Source: Nitrospina sp. (GTDB taxonomy: Bacteria; Nitrospinota; Nitrospinia; Nitrospinales; JACRGP01). From it: DNA of 64,000 nucleotides. Shown here one piece after another: positions 62,609-64,000 of this stretch (position 1 is the stretch's first letter; every line of letters starts with the position of its first letter). Position numbers and translations under genes: made by a program. The stretch spans positions 1 through 64,000 of the forward strand of contig JACAVV010000026.1 of assembly GCA_024648695.1 (NCBI GenBank), in the 5' to 3' direction. Below the pieces are notes generated by a model that was not told the DNA's origin, made no database searches, and saw nothing but the letters and a program-made list of their open reading frames with translations.

Positions 62609-64000
62609 TGCGTATTGTGATTGATCTTCAACCTGTTCAAGGCTTGGGCCGGAAACGGGGTATCGGAAAATACAGTCAGATGGTCGCCCAATCTATCGTT
62701 CGTAATCGGGGCGATCATGAAGTTCTTATCACTCTGAATGGAATCGATGACCAATTTATTGATTCCATTCGGGATGGGTTTTATGAATCCTTGCCTCCAG
62801 AGAATATTCGGGTATGGAATTCTCCAGGGCCAGTTGATTTCAGGGACACTGGAAATGTCTGGCGGCGACGTACTGCCGAGTTGGTTCGGGAGGCATTTTT
62901 GGCATCTTTGAAACCCGATGTCGTCTTGTTAACAAGTGTATTTGAAGGGTTGCACGATAATGTGGTGACAAGTATCAATACTTATACCCAGACTTTTCCA
63001 ACCGCAACAATCTTGTATGATCTGATTCCTCTCCTTGATAAAAAAACCCACCTTGAGAACAAATTACTTGAAGCGTGGTACTTTTCCAAATTAGACCACT
63101 TACGCCGATCAGAAATGTTGTTAGCCATTTCAGAGTCTTCTCGACAAGAAAGCATTCAGTATCTTGATTTTCCGCCAGAAAAAGTTATCAACATATCTGG
63201 GGCAATTGATAACCAATTGTTTAAACCCTTGTCCATTTCCCCTAGCGAAGAGGAATCTTTTAGAAAACGATTCAACGTGAATCGTCCATTCATTTTATTT
63301 GTTTGTGTGATCGAACCTCGAAAAAATGTTGATGCAGTCATACGGGCCTTTAGTAAATTACCTCCACAATTAAGGGCCGAGCACCAACTCGTTGTGGTTG
63401 GTAGGATTGGAGAATCTGAAAAAGAAAAATTTTTAAGTTTGGGAATAGAGTTTGGTTTGATGGAAAGGGATATTTTCTTTTCAGACTATATTTCAGATGA
63501 TGATTTGCTCACCTTTTATAATCTATGCAAAGTTTTTGTTTTTCCGTCTTTGCACGAGGGCTTGGGATTACCAGCTCTGGAAGCAATGTCTTGTGGCAGA
63601 GCAACCATTGGCTCCAATACATCAAGTATTCCAGAAGTGATTGGGAGGGACGATGCCCTGTTTAATCCTAAAAGTGATGAGTCGATTGCTGAAAAACTTG
63701 AAGAAGTCCTTGTTAATGATGAGTTTCGAAAGGATTTGGAGGCCCATGGCCTCAAAAGAGCAAAGAAATTTTCATGGAATATAACAGCAAAAAGAGCGAT
63801 TAAAGCATTTGAGGGTATTTATGCAGAAAACTATCAAAGTAAAGTTTTTGGATATACAACTCCTCTTAGGCCCAAATTGGCGTATGTATCACCGCATCCT
63901 CCCCATTTAAATGTACCGAATGATTTTATTTCCAAGCTTCTACCAGAACTTAACCGCCACTATGATATTGACATTATTGTTTTTGATGAAATCAACCCGG
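62608..64000 (+). CDS. GT4 glycosyltransferase, cut by window end
   Basis: Starts MRIVIDLQPVQGLGRKRGIGKYSQ, overlapping the previous stop by one base. It has no stop up to the window end, at least 464 residues. A GT4 (GT-B fold) glycosyltransferase domain covers about residues 1-400, with an N-terminal acceptor side, FILFVCVIEPRKNVDAVIRAF, and the nucleotide-sugar site FVFPSLHEGLGLPALEAMSCG. After about residue 415 a second segment begins (RPKLAYVSPHPPHLNVPNDF, HYDIDIIVF), which looks like the start of another GT4 domain, so the full protein is probably a tandem glycosyltransferase. Partial at its 3' end. Confidence 0.85.
   Translation, partial: MRIVIDLQPVQGLGRKRGIGKYSQMVAQSIVRNRGDHEVLITLNGIDDQFIDSIRDGFYESLPPENIRVWNSPGPVDFRDTGNVWRRRTAELVREAFLASLKPDVVLLTSVFEGLHDNVVTSINTYTQTFPTATILYDLIPLLDKKTHLENKLLEAWYFSKLDHLRRSEMLLAISESSRQESIQYLDFPPEKVINISGAIDNQLFKPLSISPSEEESFRKRFNVNRPFILFVCVIEPRKNVDAVIRAFSKLPPQLRAEHQLVVVGRIGESEKEKFLSLGIEFGLMERDIFFSDYISDDDLLTFYNLCKVFVFPSLHEGLGLPALEAMSCGRATIGSNTSSIPEVIGRDDALFNPKSDESIAEKLEEVLVNDEFRKDLEAHGLKRAKKFSWNITAKRAIKAFEGIYAENYQSKVFGYTTPLRPKLAYVSPHPPHLNVPNDFISKLLPELNRHYDIDIIVFDEINP

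Overview
The window is 64 kb of a Gram-negative bacterial chromosome with moderate GC content. An outer membrane is implied by a Kdo transferase, BamD, ExbB/ExbD and lipoproteins. The gene mix (B12-dependent ribonucleotide reductase, NHLRC2-like thioredoxin/NHL protein, SBBP beta-propeller protein, fused membrane/spermidine synthase-like protein, many sensor kinases and small lineage-restricted proteins) fits an environmental bacterium of the Nitrospinota/Nitrospirota/Deltaproteobacteria type. Nitrospinota is my best guess, by inference only; no rRNA or ribosomal protein is present to prove it. There is no CRISPR array, prophage or complete insertion sequence.

Layout. 0-7 kb: a secreted SBBP propeller protein (minus), a MITE-like inverted repeat of about 300 bp, then nrdJ behind a strong -35 box and what looks like a tandem pair of NrdR boxes 32 bp apart. 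A decayed PIN-domain (VapC/FitB) toxin fragment follows its terminator. 7-16.6 kb: a radical SAM protein (PflX type), waaA, two tiny genes, a Tat-exported intradiol dioxygenase, a NarL-type two-component pair, bioC, and an MBOAT O-acyltransferase with its GTSR partner. 16.9-31.5 kb: thioredoxin/NHL protein, pentapeptide protein, an MHYT-PAS-SpoIIE phosphatase, several unknown membrane or secreted proteins, a cluster of five tiny ORFs (two sharing a GP[ED][WF]L tail), a hybrid histidine kinase and the spermidine synthase-like fusion. 31.5-47.8 kb: mostly housekeeping genes, namely a GT2 transferase, TPR protein, Nfu N-domain protein, M18 aminopeptidase, exbB-exbD with a CobS-like membrane protein, bamD, a sigma factor, plsY, tRNA-Gly and tRNA-Cys, a GT39 transferase, an M20 peptidase, an HD-GYP protein and a fused nicotinamidase/nicotinate phosphoribosyltransferase.

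47.9-64 kb: a visibly more AT-rich glycan island. A leader of about 500 bp ends in an ops-like element (GGCAGTAGCGTG), and then come a GT-C type membrane protein, a B12-binding radical SAM protein, a zinc-ribbon methyltransferase, a HAD phosphatase, a three-domain fusion (sugar nucleotidyltransferase, YvcK/CofD-like domain, GT2), a second GT2, an oppositely oriented membrane protein, an FkbM methyltransferase with a long coiled coil, and a GT4 protein cut by the window end. Together these could make, modify and assemble a surface glycan.

Most noteworthy: the nucleotidyltransferase-YvcK/CofD-GT2 fusion, the ops-like element at the head of the glycan operon, the tandem NrdR operator at nrdJ, the PncA-PncB fusion, the exbB-exbD-CobS-like operon and the tiny-protein cluster.
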